Assembly (NCBI GenBank): GCA_029784595.1 | Contig: JAJETZ010000001.1 | Location: 127,645-191,644, forward strand | DNA: 64,000 nucleotides | Direction of reading: 5' to 3' | Source: Wolbachia endosymbiont of Meromenopon meropis | GTDB taxonomy: Bacteria > Pseudomonadota > Alphaproteobacteria > Rickettsiales > Anaplasmataceae | Part shown: positions 52,771 to 63,475 of the stretch, in pieces | Position numbering within the stretch: the stretch's first letter is position 1 | Layout of the letters: every line of letters starts with the position of its first letter | The notes under the pieces: generated by a model | Databases searched by the model: none | What the model was told of the DNA's origin: nothing | The model's input: the letters and a program-made list of their open reading frames with translations, nothing else | Position numbers and translations under genes: made by a program

Positions 52771-55092
52771 ATGAATAACGAAGATATCAGTACTAAAAAA
52801 TTAACGCTTCAAGGTTTAAATAAACTCAAGCTGGATCTTGATTTGAACTCTTCATCTAATCTAAGCGTTGGAACTACAATAGTAAAAAAAAGAAGAAGAA
52901 AGCATCATGAATCGGAAGAACATAATAAAAGTAAACTAAGTTCATTGACAGAAAGAGAACAAATCTTCCGTATTAATGCTGTGCAGAATGCCGTTCTACT
53001 AAAAAAAAAGAACCTAAAAAAAGAAGCGATAAAAGGAGAAGATCATCAAGAAAAAATCAATGAAATTGATAATATTTCGGATCTTCCTTTTAAGGAAGAA
53101 ATTGAAAAAAAAGCTCCAAATCACATTGATTTAGTTAAGCAAATAGAAGATATAGAAATAGTTGACGATGAAAATCGTGATAGGAAACCTTTAAAAACTA
53201 GCAAGGACATATATTCAAAACACTCGAAGATGATAATCGCGCAATCAATAGATGATAAAATTGAACAATTTCCTACATTTAAGCAAAAAATTGGTATAAG
53301 AAATAAAAAATCAAAATTTGTCAAAGGCAAAAACATATCAAGAGAAGTTATTGTACCGGATAAAATTACAGTTAGAGAGCTATCAACTCGTATGGCAGAA
53401 AACAGCAAAAATGTCTTAAAAATATTAAGAGAAGAAATTAGTGAAAATTGTAAAATAGATGATTTAGTAAAGCCGGATATAGCATATGAAATAGTAGAAA
53501 AATTTAATCATATTGCTAAACGCGTAAGCGACGACAACAAAGAAAAAGATTTACTATTTGTAGAAAATAGAGAGGGTTTACCTAAAAAATCCAGACCCCC
53601 AGTTGTAACTTTTATGGGACATATTGATCATGGTAAAACTTCGTTACTCGACGCATTTCGTGAATCTAATGTTGCAGAAAGAGAGTCAGGTGGAATAACT
53701 CAACATATAGGTGTCTATCAAACGATTACAAAAAGTAAACAAAAAATCACTTTCATTGATACGCCTGGACATGAGGCATTTATTGCAATGCGTGCATGTG
53801 GCGCTAATATTACTGATATAGTTGTAATAGTAATTGCTGCTGATGACGGAATAATGAAACAAACAGTTGAAGCAATAAACCATGCAAAAACAGCAAATGT
53901 TTCTATCATAATAGCTATCAATAAAATTGATAAATCCCAACCTGATAGTATAGAAAAAATAATCAGCAGCTTACCTCAATATAATTTAATTCCCGAAAAA
54001 CTTGGTGGTGATGTCATCGTTGTACCAGTATCAGCAAAAAAGAAGATCAATCTAGATAAATTAGAAGAAGCAATCTTACTAATTGCTGATCTGATGAAAC
54101 TTGAGGCAATAGAAGATTGTAAAGCGTGCGGCTGGGTAATAGAATCTAAAATAGATAAGACTAGAGGTGTATCGGCAACTCTGATAGTTAAAGAAGGAAC
54201 ATTGAATATAGGTGATATTTTAGTTGTTGGCACTAAGTATGGAAAGGTACGTACTATGATTAATCATCTTGGTCAAAAAGAAAAGATAGTTAGACCTTCT
54301 ACTCCAATTGAAATTACTGGTCTAAACGGTGTGCCGAATACTGTAGATAAATTTATTGTTGTAAATTCCGAAAAACAGGCACGTGAAATCGCTGAATACA
54401 GATTCAAGCTGATTAAAAAAAACGAAAAAAATTTGATTAATGATAATCTAGACATATTCAGTTATAATAATGCTGAAAGAGAAGTATTATCTGTAGTTTT
54501 GAAGTGTGATGTAACTGGTTCTATTGAGGCAATATCAAGTTCAATTGATAAACTTGGTAAAGATCAAGTAAAATTGAATATCATACATAAGGCAGTGGGA
54601 AGAATAACAGATTCAGACGTCATTCTTGCAGAAGCGTCAAGAGCAGTAATTTTAGCGTTTAATATCAAGGTAGATTTAAAAATAAAAAATTTAGCAAAAC
54701 AAAAGGGTGTAAAAATATGTACTTACAATGTAATATACGAACTTATTGATGATATCAGAAATTTATTAACTAAGATGTTAAAACCTATAACACGAGAAAT
54801 TCGTATTGGCTTTGCGTACGTGAGAGAAGTGTTTAATATATCTAAAGCTGGAAATGTTGTCGGATGTTATGTAAGCGATGGAGTTGTAAAGAAAAATTCT
54901 TTAATTAAAGTAATACGCAATAATAAATTAATACATGAGGGAAAATTAAAGGCTTTACGTAGATTTAAAGATGATGTCAATGAAGTTAGTGCAAATTTTG
55001 AATGTGGAATGTCTATAGATATTAATGCAAATATTCAGATTGGAGATGTTTTAGAGATTTATCAACTGGAGTTAGAAAAAAGGGTATTATAA
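52771..55092 (+). CDS. infB: Translation initiation factor IF-2
   Basis: A 773-residue GTPase that places initiator tRNA on the ribosome. A charged N-terminal region (about 1-200) is followed by the IF2-N-type fold (about 195-245, [20 protein letters not shown]). The G domain carries GHIDHGKTS (about residue 286), DTPGHEAF and NKIDK. The C-terminal domains II, III ([13 protein letters not shown]) and IV ([14 protein letters not shown]) complete it. Length is slightly below average because the N-terminal region is short. It ends two bases before rbfA. Confidence 0.96.
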   Translation: MNNEDISTKKLTLQGLNKLKLDLDLNSSSNLSVGTTIVKKRRRKHHESEEHNKSKLSSLTEREQIFRINAVQNAVLLKKKNLKKEAIKGEDHQEKINEIDNISDLPFKEEIEKKAPNHIDLVKQIEDIEIVDDENRDRKPLKTSKDIYSKHSKMIIAQSIDDKIEQFPTFKQKIGIRNKKSKFVKGKNISREVIVPDKITVRELSTRMAENSKNVLKILREEISENCKIDDLVKPDIAYEIVEKFNHIAKRVSDDNKEKDLLFVENREGLPKKSRPPVVTFMGHIDHGKTSLLDAFRESNVAERESGGITQHIGVYQTITKSKQKITFIDTPGHEAFIAMRACGANITDIVVIVIAADDGIMKQTVEAINHAKTANVSIIIAINKIDKSQPDSIEKIISSLPQYNLIPEKLGGDVIVVPVSAKKKINLDKLEEAILLIADLMKLEAIEDCKACGWVIESKIDKTRGVSATLIVKEGTLNIGDILVVGTKYGKVRTMINHLGQKEKIVRPSTPIEITGLNGVPNTVDKFIVVNSEKQAREIAEYRFKLIKKNEKNLINDNLDIFSYNNAEREVLSVVLKCDVTGSIEAISSSIDKLGKDQVKLNIIHKAVGRITDSDVILAEASRAVILAFNIKVDLKIKNLAKQKGVKICTYNVIYELIDDIRNLLTKMLKPITREIRIGFAYVREVFNISKAGNVVGCYVSDGVVKKNSLIKVIRNNKLIHEGKLKALRRFKDDVNEVSANFECGMSIDINANIQIGDVLEIYQLELEKRVL

Positions 55093-55094
55093 AT

Positions 55095-55439
55095 ATGAAA
55101 AAAGAAATTAGAAGTTTAAAAATAGCATCTGTATTACATAGAGCAATATCTATTGTTTTAATAAAAGGTAAAGTATTCAATAAAAATATTGCAATATCTA
55201 AAGTAAAGTTGAGTAAAAACTTAAAAAAAGCTGATGTATATGTAGTTTTATCCTCATCAAGTAAAATGAACTGTGATATTGACGCTATTCTTAGTGAAAT
55301 CAATCAATCTGCATGGTTAATACGTAAATCTGTATTACGCTATGTTAATTTGCAATTTGTACCAAAATTAGTTTTCAAAATTGATTTAGCATTCAATAAC
55401 TTTATTAGTATAAATAAAATATTAAGTAGCTGTACTTAA
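55095..55439 (+). CDS. rbfA: Ribosome-binding factor A
   Basis: 114 residues with a KH-like fold. RbfA binds the 30S subunit and helps mature the 5' end of 16S rRNA. The family pattern is visible in KIASVLHRAISIVL, the ISKVKLSKNLKKADVYV strand and RKSVLRYVNLQFVPKLVF. It sits two bases after infB, as is usual, and one base before ubiA. Confidence 0.93.
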   Translation: MKKEIRSLKIASVLHRAISIVLIKGKVFNKNIAISKVKLSKNLKKADVYVVLSSSSKMNCDIDAILSEINQSAWLIRKSVLRYVNLQFVPKLVFKIDLAFNNFISINKILSSCT

Positions 55440-55440
55440 T

Positions 55441-56298
55441 ATGTATTTTAATCAATATCTTTTATTAATGAGGTTGCACAGCTTAACAGGTTTGTGGCTT
55501 GTATTGTTTCCTAGTTTAAGCGGTATTGTTCTAGCTTCAACTCCCATATCATATCAGGCTTTTTTCTTGATTGCTTTATTTACTTTGGGCTCATTCTTGA
55601 TGAGACCTGCTGGCTGCATAATTAATGATATTTTCGATAAAGAAATAGATGCAAATGTTGAACGAACAAAATATAGACCACTTGCAAGTGGTACGCTAAA
55701 TATGAAACAAGCTTTAATTTTACTTTCTATGTTATTATCTACTGCATTAGTAATTCTTTTATTAACTAATACAACTACATTTATACTTGGATTAATTGCA
55801 ATGTGCATGATAGTTATTTACCCTCTACTAAAACGTTATATTTGGTGGCCACAGTTATTTTTAGGATTTACTTTTAACATGGGATCACTTCTTGGTTGGA
55901 CATCGGTTAGAAATCAGATTAGTATAGAGCCTGTTCTATTTTATACGGGATGTATTTTTTGGACTCTAAGTTATGATACAATATATGCTCATCAAGATAA
56001 AAAAGATGATGAAAGACTTGGAATTAAATCAACAGCATTATGTTTTGGTAATAAAACAAAATCTTGGATAAAAAGATTTCATTTAATATCTCTTATGATG
56101 TGGTTATATACTGGTATCTTATCATCGTTGAATAATATTTTTTATATCGTTTTACTTACTGTATCAATTATATTTCATCATCAATATAAAAATCTCAATT
56201 TTAATGATTCTAGTCAATGTATGTCTACGTTCAAAAATAATTCTTATATAGGACTACTTCTTTTTCTTGGCATTCTTTTAGATAAAATTATAAATTAA
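55441..56298 (+). CDS. ubiA: 4-hydroxybenzoate polyprenyltransferase
   Basis: A 285-residue membrane prenyltransferase of ubiquinone synthesis, with about eight membrane segments. The first Asp-rich motif, NDIFDKEIDANVERTKYRPLASG (about residue 62), binds the prenyl diphosphate with Mg; the second is YDTIYAHQDKKDDERLGIKS (about 180). The start follows the rbfA stop by one base, so translation is coupled although the function is unrelated. With the ubiG domain 1.1 kb downstream and the ubiH-like gene at 10.8 kb, it gives three ubiquinone steps in the window. Confidence 0.95.
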   Translation: MYFNQYLLLMRLHSLTGLWLVLFPSLSGIVLASTPISYQAFFLIALFTLGSFLMRPAGCIINDIFDKEIDANVERTKYRPLASGTLNMKQALILLSMLLSTALVILLLTNTTTFILGLIAMCMIVIYPLLKRYIWWPQLFLGFTFNMGSLLGWTSVRNQISIEPVLFYTGCIFWTLSYDTIYAHQDKKDDERLGIKSTALCFGNKTKSWIKRFHLISLMMWLYTGILSSLNNIFYIVLLTVSIIFHHQYKNLNFNDSSQCMSTFKNNSYIGLLLFLGILLDKIIN

Positions 56299-56689
56299 AA
56301 GAATGTATATTCACATTTTAAACCCAAAATATAATAATACATATCAACCGATCCAAGAAAAAGTGATAATAGAAAAAAATCTTGCGCTGCCATGAAAATG
56401 TTAAAAGTAAGCATAAAAAATATGCTAAACAATTGAAAATAAAAGATTCATATTCACAATGAATAGTAAGAGTAGTGTATTTACACAAGTTCGAATCTGT
56501 TTTCTAGTAATTTAAAAAAGTATTTTTGATAAATATCTAGAAAAATCATCCTATTATTTAATAATACCAATACGTTTTGAACGCATTTTATCCTAGTACA
56601 AATTTTAAAAATTTGTGTCACTTCATTGTAGAAGTATATCTTTATGGATAGCGCATAATCCATACTTCCAAAAGAAATAGATTAATAAC

Positions 56690-56711
56690 TCGTTCTTAAT
56701 AATAAGAACGA
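56690..56711. other. Perfect 9-bp stem-loop
   Basis: tcgttctta (56690-56698), loop ataa, taagaacga (56703-56711). It lies directly next to degenerate repeat B, copy 2. Confidence 0.6.
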
Positions 56712-56830
56712 AAAACTAGTTATAAAAGCTTTGTCTAATTTTGCATACCTTTTTACAATTCCTATCAGATAAAATCTTATTGTTTTAATATTCTTTTTGT
56801 GTGATAAATTATAATAAAATAAGTCGTATT
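56712..56830 (+). repeat. Degenerate intergenic repeat B, copy 2
   Basis: agttataaaagctttgtct, then attcctatcagataaaatcttattgttt and a following tttttgtgtgataaatt. It matches 49018-49130 in block order with moderate divergence. Confidence 0.45.
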
Positions 56831-57403
56831 ATATAGATGATGCACACGGATTGTATTTGTATTTTCCACGTTTTATAACATTAGGATTAATTACAGAGCA
56901 TTGCAAAAACACACAATATAGAATCAATCATCTGTACAAAAAATAAAAAATTATTTTTATACATAAAATATGTATTAACAAAGTTTTGATTTACGCAACA
57001 GCCTAGCAACTTATATATAAGAATTGAAAATTTCCATATCTATATTTATTAATATAAGTATAATTATTATTATACTTTCAAAATATTTTATTACTTCCAT
57101 TATCGTAGATGTCTATGTTTCTGAGAATACTTTGTTAATTTACAAATAAACTTTCGTTTACTATATTAAAGTTAATAATCTACCACAAAATTAGAACAAT
57201 TCTATCACATACTATGCAGTATGCTAAATAATGTCTATTATTACTTATGGAGAGAAGGGTATCGGTATATATTTTCTCATCTCGCTCTCTAATCTCTTTA
57301 CTAATTTATCATTAAAGCCTAAATGACTAAAAGCGATGAATATCTTGACAAAAAATCTAAAATAGATTACTCACGTTACCGCATATGAATCATAGTTTCT
57401 TAT

Positions 57404-58576
57404 ATGTCATATATAATATCAATTGCCTCTGATCACGCAGGCTATGAATTAAAATCAAGAATAGATCTTTATTTGAAGACTTTAAATTATCAAGTAATAG
57501 ATCATGGCTGCATTGCTAAGCAAAAAAGTGTAGATTATCCAGACTATGCTATCAAAGTTGTGAAAGATATAACAAGTAAAAGAGCAAATTATGGAATATT
57601 AATTTGTGGCACAGGCCTCGGCATGAGTATTGTAGCAAATCGTTTTGAAAGAATCTATGCTGCTTTATGCAATAGCGTTGAAATTGCAAGATTAGCTCGC
57701 GAGCATGGCAATGCAAATATATTATGTCTTGGTGCAGAATTTACTACATTTGAATTGGCACAAGATATAATTAAGCAATTTATAAAAACAGAGTTTTCAA
57801 AAGAAATTAGACATCAAAAACGTCTTGATAAACTTAGCAATATAACTTCTGCTAATAAGAAAAAAAAACAAACTTATAACGAGAGTGAAATATTAAAATT
57901 TACCAAAATGGCAGATGGGTGGTGGAATGAAAATGGTAAGTGTAAGCAATTGCAAATGATAAACTATGTAAGAGTACCATACATTATCAATAAAATAAAA
58001 GAATTAAAAAAATGCGATTTAAAAAAATTATCATTACTTGATATTGGATGTGGTGGCGGCATTTTATCAGAATCAATGGCTCGGATTGGTATTACTGTTT
58101 CTGGAATAGATATATGTAAAAAAAACATAGAAGTAGCACAGTCACATGCAGAAAAAATAGGACTGAGTATAGAGTATATACATACTAGTATTGAAGATCT
58201 AAGCAATGATAAAAAGTATGATATAATTTTACTTATGGAAGTCGTTGAGCATGTCGATAATTTAGAGTTTTTCATAAAAAAAGCAGTGGAATTACTAAAG
58301 CCAGATGGATTGATGTTCGTATCGACAATAAATAGGACTATTAAATCCTTTTGTTTCGCAATAATAGGTGCAGAATACATATTAAATTGGCTACCAAGAG
58401 GCACCCATAATTGGAACAAATTTCTCAAACCATCAGAAATTGCAAATCACCTAAGAGAAAATAATATCATCCTGGAAAATGTATCTGGCATAGAGTATAG
58501 TGTAATGAGACGCGAATGGCATTTGACCAAGAACGTAAATGTTAACTATATTCTCTGTGGAATAATGAATAGATAG
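57404..58576 (+). CDS. rpiB-ubiG: Fused ribose-5-phosphate isomerase B / UbiG methyltransferase
   Basis: 390 residues in one frame. Residues 1-145 are a complete RpiB: IASDHAGYELK (active-site Asp/His), a Cys in ILICGTGLGMSIVANR, and the REHGNANILCLGAE motif. It interconverts ribose 5-phosphate and ribulose 5-phosphate. From about residue 163 to the end is a complete UbiG, the SAM-dependent O-methyltransferase of ubiquinone synthesis: KMADGWWNENGKCKQL, SAM motif LLDIGCGGGILSESMA, EVVEHVDN and the RGTHNWNKFLKPSE block. The linker codes NKKKKQT over a run of nine A. One A more or fewer would end RpiB within a few codons, while UbiG could start at MADGWW. The two normally are separate proteins with unrelated reactions. 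Confidence 0.9.
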   Translation: MSYIISIASDHAGYELKSRIDLYLKTLNYQVIDHGCIAKQKSVDYPDYAIKVVKDITSKRANYGILICGTGLGMSIVANRFERIYAALCNSVEIARLAREHGNANILCLGAEFTTFELAQDIIKQFIKTEFSKEIRHQKRLDKLSNITSANKKKKQTYNESEILKFTKMADGWWNENGKCKQLQMINYVRVPYIINKIKELKKCDLKKLSLLDIGCGGGILSESMARIGITVSGIDICKKNIEVAQSHAEKIGLSIEYIHTSIEDLSNDKKYDIILLMEVVEHVDNLEFFIKKAVELLKPDGLMFVSTINRTIKSFCFAIIGAEYILNWLPRGTHNWNKFLKPSEIANHLRENNIILENVSGIEYSVMRREWHLTKNVNVNYILCGIMNR

Positions 58577-58772
58577 AACTTTCTCGCAGAAGAGCAACAT
58601 TTTATTCTTTTTACGAGAATAAGACGAACAGTTTAAGCGTAACGCTATAAATTATTTCTAATAAGCTGATTTTTTCTATATTTTTATGTTCTAGATATTC
58701 AAGAATACACAATCTGTACTACCATAGGTAAACAATAATTAGCTATACTCAAGATAAAATATCAAAACACTC

Positions 58773-58811
58773 TTCTTAATATAGATCTAATACACAGATC
58801 TATATTAAGAA
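58773..58811. other. Perfect 16-bp stem-loop
   Basis: ttcttaatatagatct (58773-58788), loop aatacac, agatctatattaagaa (58796-58811). The stem is perfect. Neither side carries a clear U-run, so it is not an ordinary terminator. It lies about 200 bases beyond the rpiB-ubiG stop. Confidence 0.7.
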
Positions 58812-59384
58812 TAATAAACTTTTTTCTATTAAATTTTTAGAACTTCAGAGAGATACTGAAGCAAAATTAAAAATTTATCAAATAAAAATACAGTTTTGTT
58901 TTAGTAAAATTAAAAGTATAAATCTTACATCAATTATTATTGATCTGTAATTTTAATCTTTCCACGTTTACTGCTATATATCGGCATATATTTTAAATAT
59001 ATTAAAGAATTAAATATAAAAATAAAACTCTATAAGAGAAATCTTCTTTATTTTTTTTAGAATTCCCATTCTACGTACAAAATCATTTTTTTGCTTGTTT
59101 TACAAAACAAGATCTTTGCAACTTATTTTAAAACGAAATTTTTGTATTATATACCCTGTAATATAGTACAAACACATCATTATAAAATCTCAATAAATAA
59201 TTGAGCAGATTATTAAAACATTGTTAGTATTTGTTTTATAAAATGCGGCTTGATCTCTAGCGTTCTGACAACTAAAAATTAAATTTAACAATGAATATTC
59301 CAGATATTAACCAAGTAAAAAAACTAAAGAAACTTCAACTAAATATTCGTTTAGTATATTAAAGTAATTATAAATTACATGAAG

Positions 59385-59560
59385 AAAAATTTTCTTTGAT
59401 ATTTCTTTAATAAACGAATTATATAAATTCGCTTGAGCTTCTGTTGTATAGATAAAAATAAAATCTAATTTTAGAGATATACATAATAGATATAATATAA
59501 AAGACTACATGAAAGATATGAATATCGATTTCAACACTTTTATCATTTTTATAAAGTCTA
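59385..59560 (+). repeat. Degenerate intergenic repeat A, copy 3
   Basis: gaagaaaaattttctttgatatttctttaat, core tataaattcgcttgagcttc near 59422, then an AT-rich tail with gaaagatatgaatatcgatt. It aligns with copies 1 and 2 in block order. Confidence 0.55.
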
Positions 59561-59755
59561 TATATAGAGAATTAAAGCCAAATAATAGTCTCTTTGCCAT
59601 TTTTTTAAGAGAAAACAGTATATAGAACAGGAGGAGAGAGTTTTTTTATATTTCTATATTATAAATCAATAATTTTCTACTCATTTTCAATAATTTTAAA
59701 TATCAATAATACCAAATACATGATCTGAATCATTACTTCCAGCAGCTATTTATTT

Positions 59756-61042
59756 TTATTCTATCAGAGGTAAATATGATGACCAATCTGGCAAATAGGC
59801 ATTTGTTGGTGTAGAAATTATCCTTTGATTCATTTTAACTAAATTCAATAAATAAATTTTAGAATTACTTGACGATTCCATCTTTGTAAAAATAATTCCT
59901 CTGCTATTTGGCAGCCACGTTGGAGATTCGATTTTATATCCCTCTGAAAGTATACGTTCTTCTTTTCCATCTGGTTTCATAACTCCTATATAAAATTTTC
60001 CCAATTTAACCTTTATAAAAGCTATCAAATCACCATTTGGTGACCAAACAGATGTAATATACTTTCCATTGCCAAAACTAATCCTCTCAGGCTTTTTGTT
60101 TTTTTTAGCAAAATCGATTACATATAGCTGCTGACTTCCACTTATATCAGAACTAAAAACCATATATTTCTGATCTGGAGAAAAGGAAGCAGAGGTACTT
60201 ATTGCAGAACTTCTAGTAATTTTTCTCGTATTTTTACTGTTTAAATCTAAACAAAATATATTTGTTTCGCCATTAAATGAGTAGGAAATTAAAAGAAATT
60301 TTCCATCAGAGGAGAATCTCGGAGCAGAAATCACTCCATTAAAGATATTAATTATTGACTCAGTATTATCTTTTAAATTTTTTGATATTAAATAACTTTT
60401 ATCGTCCAGATATAAAATATATATAATACTATTATTATTTGGTACAAATCTTGGGGATGATACAAATTTATCACCATTTGTCAAGTATTTAATATCACTT
60501 CCATCTTGATTCATAATAGCAATTCTGCGCATGAATTTATCATTATTATCTTTTTCTTCAGCTATGTAAGCTATCTTAGTATTAAAATATCCATTCTCAC
60601 CAGTTAATCTAACATATATTAAATCTGAAATAAAATGAGCAATTTTTCTCCAATCTTTTCTTAAAAAGATAACCGAATGAGTAAATAACTCTGATTTTGT
60701 AAAAGTATCAAATAAATGTAATGACAATTCTAATGCTTTGTCTGATATCTCAATCAAACTCACTGTAGCCAGTATATCTACTTTGATAGATTTTTGCATC
60801 GTAATCTCATCTTCTATTATACGCTCTATATAAAAAAAACCACTATCTGATAAATCTGCTTCAATTATTTTTGTGATATTTTCATTCAATTTGCTTCCTA
60901 ATTCTGTTTTACACGCACATTTGAACACAACAAGGTCGATCTTTGCAACAGTATTTTCTCTTATATCAACATATAAAACAGCTTTAGCAAAATAAGCAAA
61001 AGACAAAAAAGAGAATAATATAAGATGAGTGAGTATCTTCAT
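59756..61042 (-). CDS. tolB: Tol-Pal system protein TolB
   Basis: A 428-residue periplasmic protein. The signal peptide is residues 1-20 (cleavage after AKA). The N-terminal mixed domain runs to about 160, followed by a six-bladed beta-propeller whose blades repeat motifs such as ISAPRFSSDGKFLLISYS, SASFSPDQKYMVFSSD and SPTWLPNSRGIIFTK. TolB links Pal with the Tol inner-membrane complex during cell constriction. No pal or tolA gene is adjacent. It starts 5 bases after the RNase J stop, so it is co-transcribed with that gene. Confidence 0.93.
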   Translation of the reverse strand: MKILTHLILFSFLSFAYFAKAVLYVDIRENTVAKIDLVVFKCACKTELGSKLNENITKIIEADLSDSGFFYIERIIEDEITMQKSIKVDILATVSLIEISDKALELSLHLFDTFTKSELFTHSVIFLRKDWRKIAHFISDLIYVRLTGENGYFNTKIAYIAEEKDNNDKFMRRIAIMNQDGSDIKYLTNGDKFVSSPRFVPNNNSIIYILYLDDKSYLISKNLKDNTESIINIFNGVISAPRFSSDGKFLLISYSFNGETNIFCLDLNSKNTRKITRSSAISTSASFSPDQKYMVFSSDISGSQQLYVIDFAKKNKKPERISFGNGKYITSVWSPNGDLIAFIKVKLGKFYIGVMKPDGKEERILSEGYKIESPTWLPNSRGIIFTKMESSSNSKIYLLNLVKMNQRIISTPTNAYLPDWSSYLPLIE

Positions 61043-61047
61043 TTATT

Positions 61048-62682
61048 TCATATCTGTTCTATTTGAATTTCAATTATAGGTTTTTTTAACAAATACTCTC
61101 TTAAGATATTAAATATTGAACTCTCAATTTCATTTTTTATTTTTCGTATTGAATGTAAATTAAATGCTAATTCAACCGTTTTTATAATTCTATGCATAAT
61201 AGCTGCGTCTTCTGACGCTTCAAAAACACCAGGTGCAAAAACCCTTGGTTTAACAAGCAATTTATTTTTTTTATTAACGATTGCTGTTATTATAACAACT
61301 CCAGCATCTCTCATCCTTTTACGCATTTTTATAACACTACTTTCTGGACAACGTAATAATATACCATCAAGACAAAAGTAATTAACATTAATTGAATTGA
61401 TCTTTTCCCCATTTTCTAAATTGATAATATCACCAGGTGCAATCATTATTGCCTTTTTCACACCACATTCTTTAGCAAATTTAACATGAGCATGCGTATG
61501 AATATATTCACCATGAACTGGAATAGATATTCTAGGTTTTATCAAAGAATACATTTTCTTTAATTCTGCTTTTACTGGATGCCCAGAAGCATGAATATAT
61601 TCTATTTTATCAAAAATAACCTCTACACCCATCTCTATAAATGCGTTAAACATGCTGTGTGTACGAGTTTCATTACCAGGAATAATTTTTGATGAAAAAA
61701 TCAATGTATCACCCCGTTGCATTCTAAATATATGATGATTCTTATTAGCAAGCTTCGAAGTTGCTGCCATTGGTTCACCTTGACAACCAGTACAAATCAA
61801 TAAGAGTTTTTCTCTTGGTAAATTTACTACATCTTTCGCTTCATAAAATTCAATAGAATTGTTTAAATAACCACTCTCTTGTGCAACTTTTACTATCCTC
61901 CATAAAGACTTTCCAAGTAAAACAACTCTTCTATCCAATTTCTTTGCAGCTTGACTTATTGTTTCAATCCGTGCTACATTTGAAGCAAAAAGTGATATAG
62001 CAACTAGCTTCTTAGCTTGCATTATTATATTATAAATACTATTATAAATCTCACCTTCTGATTCAGGATTATGTTTGCTCAATATATTAGTTGAATCGCA
62101 AACTGCTGCAAGCAGATTACCCCTATCTCCAACCTCTTTTAAACGACTTATGTTAGAAGTTAAACCAACGACAGGTTTTGGATCAAATTTCCAATCACCA
62201 GTATGAAGCACACTACCTACATCAGTACTAACTAATATTGAATGTGCTTCGGGAATTGAATGAGTTATGTTTATAAACTCAACGGTAAAGGGACCCAAAT
62301 TTATTCTACCGTTCATACATACCTCCTGCACAGGTACCACATCTTCTAGATGAAACTCCTTTAATTTTTCTTTAAGAAAATTAACAGTAAATCTTGTTGT
62401 ATATATAGAGCATTTTAATTCTTCCCATAAATAAGGAACTGCTCCGCAGTGATCTTCATGTGCATGTGTAATTATTATTCCAAGTAAATCCTTTTTTCTT
62501 TGAGCAATAAAGCTTATATCGGCAATTAATATTTCGATACCCGGTATAGTTTCATCTGCAAAACCAATGCCAAGATCAATCATGATCCACTTACCTTGAT
62601 AATGGTATAAACTTATATTCATACCAATTCTTCCAACTCCTCCAAGTGGAAGAAACAAAAACTTGTTCTTATTTATATTCAT
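61048..62682 (-). CDS. rnj: Ribonuclease J family metallo-beta-lactamase nuclease
   Basis: 544 residues. RNase J combines 5'-exonuclease and endonuclease activity in RNA decay and rRNA maturation. The metal-binding HAHEDH is near residue 72, and HTGDWKFD and GCQGEP follow. The beta-CASP domain contains HASGHP, and HGEYIH is in the late metal site. A C-terminal domain of about 90 residues is present. Length is normal for alphaproteobacterial RNase J. It is first in the pair rnj-tolB. Confidence 0.93.
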   Translation of the reverse strand: MNINKNKFLFLPLGGVGRIGMNISLYHYQGKWIMIDLGIGFADETIPGIEILIADISFIAQRKKDLLGIIITHAHEDHCGAVPYLWEELKCSIYTTRFTVNFLKEKLKEFHLEDVVPVQEVCMNGRINLGPFTVEFINITHSIPEAHSILVSTDVGSVLHTGDWKFDPKPVVGLTSNISRLKEVGDRGNLLAAVCDSTNILSKHNPESEGEIYNSIYNIIMQAKKLVAISLFASNVARIETISQAAKKLDRRVVLLGKSLWRIVKVAQESGYLNNSIEFYEAKDVVNLPREKLLLICTGCQGEPMAATSKLANKNHHIFRMQRGDTLIFSSKIIPGNETRTHSMFNAFIEMGVEVIFDKIEYIHASGHPVKAELKKMYSLIKPRISIPVHGEYIHTHAHVKFAKECGVKKAIMIAPGDIINLENGEKINSINVNYFCLDGILLRCPESSVIKMRKRMRDAGVVIITAIVNKKNKLLVKPRVFAPGVFEASEDAAIMHRIIKTVELAFNLHSIRKIKNEIESSIFNILREYLLKKPIIEIQIEQI

Positions 62683-63475
62683 TAATTTTAAATTATTATA
62701 AAATGCGAGAATACCAAAACTTCGATCTTAGATAAAGGAGTTTATTACTTTCAATAATTCTAAAAATTAGAATAATCATTTTTTGAAAACAAGCTAATAA
62801 AAATATAAAGATAATATCCGCACAATACGCTGTTAGACATAAAAGTTAACAACTTTCTCTCAGCATAATAGTCTATATCTTCGTATACCTAATAAAAAAT
62901 AATTCAACAACTCATATATACAACCTGCTTATTTTTTAAAAGCGCAGTATTATAAATTTTTTTGATTTTATTTTTTCTGATAGTTGCACATCAAAACAAA
63001 TAACTTTGTAATTTAATACTAAACAAATATGGTTTGTAACTTCTCACAAGAACTTTTACCTTAGTTATTTTCAACTATGTTGATAGTATCAAATTGATTT
63101 TTCTTAAAATATCTAAATATGCAAAACTATATTGCTTTCTTTTTTTTACATATTAAAACTCTAATGTAAAACTTTATTTTTAATTCTTGCTGATGTATCA
63201 AATTTTTATCAAATTTTTAACATCTAAATATAATCTATTCTACAAATCTACAGAGCTATGAAAGCAGTTCTTTATTTTTGAAAATTATTCGATACGTATT
63301 TTTTAATTAATTTTTAAAAGAACAAATTCAAGCAAACTCTAATTCTTATTCATACTTTTTTATTTTAAATATTAGCATATTTCTCTTATTTTTGATCATA
63401 TCAGCATCATTTTTACAATACAGAAAAAAAATCTAGTATTTTTATAAATAGATATATCTTATAACTATAGATAAA
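62683..63475. other. Intergenic stretch between rnj and glmS
   Basis: About 790 AT-rich bases without a supported gene. A short block near 62868 (aatagtctatatcttcgta) resembles one near 48621 (aatagtatatgtcttcgta). Confidence 0.5.

Larger units (their letters stand above)
56299..57403. other. Intergenic stretch with repeat B and a hairpin
   Basis: About 1.1 kb. It contains a 9-base stem-loop at 56690-56711, repeat B copy 2 at 56712-56830, and a string near 57148 (aaactttcgtttactatattaaagtta) related to one near 59341. No gene was found. Confidence 0.5.
58577..59755. other. Intergenic stretch with long hairpin and repeat A
   Basis: About 1.2 kb. Inverted arms ttctcg/cgagaa (58581-58619) lie just after ubiG, followed by a perfect 16-base stem-loop at 58773-58811, an inverted repeat cttgtttt-ac-aaaacaag near 59095-59112, and repeat A copy 3 at 59385-59560. 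No gene was found. Confidence 0.5.

Noticed and set aside
56490..56500. gttcgaatc string resembling a tRNA T-loop
   Set aside because: The flanking bases cannot form the T stem, and no acceptor or anticodon stem fits.
57964..58428. 154-codon minus-strand frame
   Set aside because: Antisense to the UbiG domain; the sense product has all methyltransferase motifs.
58581..58619. ttctcg/cgagaa as a terminator of rpiB-ubiG
   Set aside because: The loop is long (27 bases), the stem is only 6 bp and no T-run follows.
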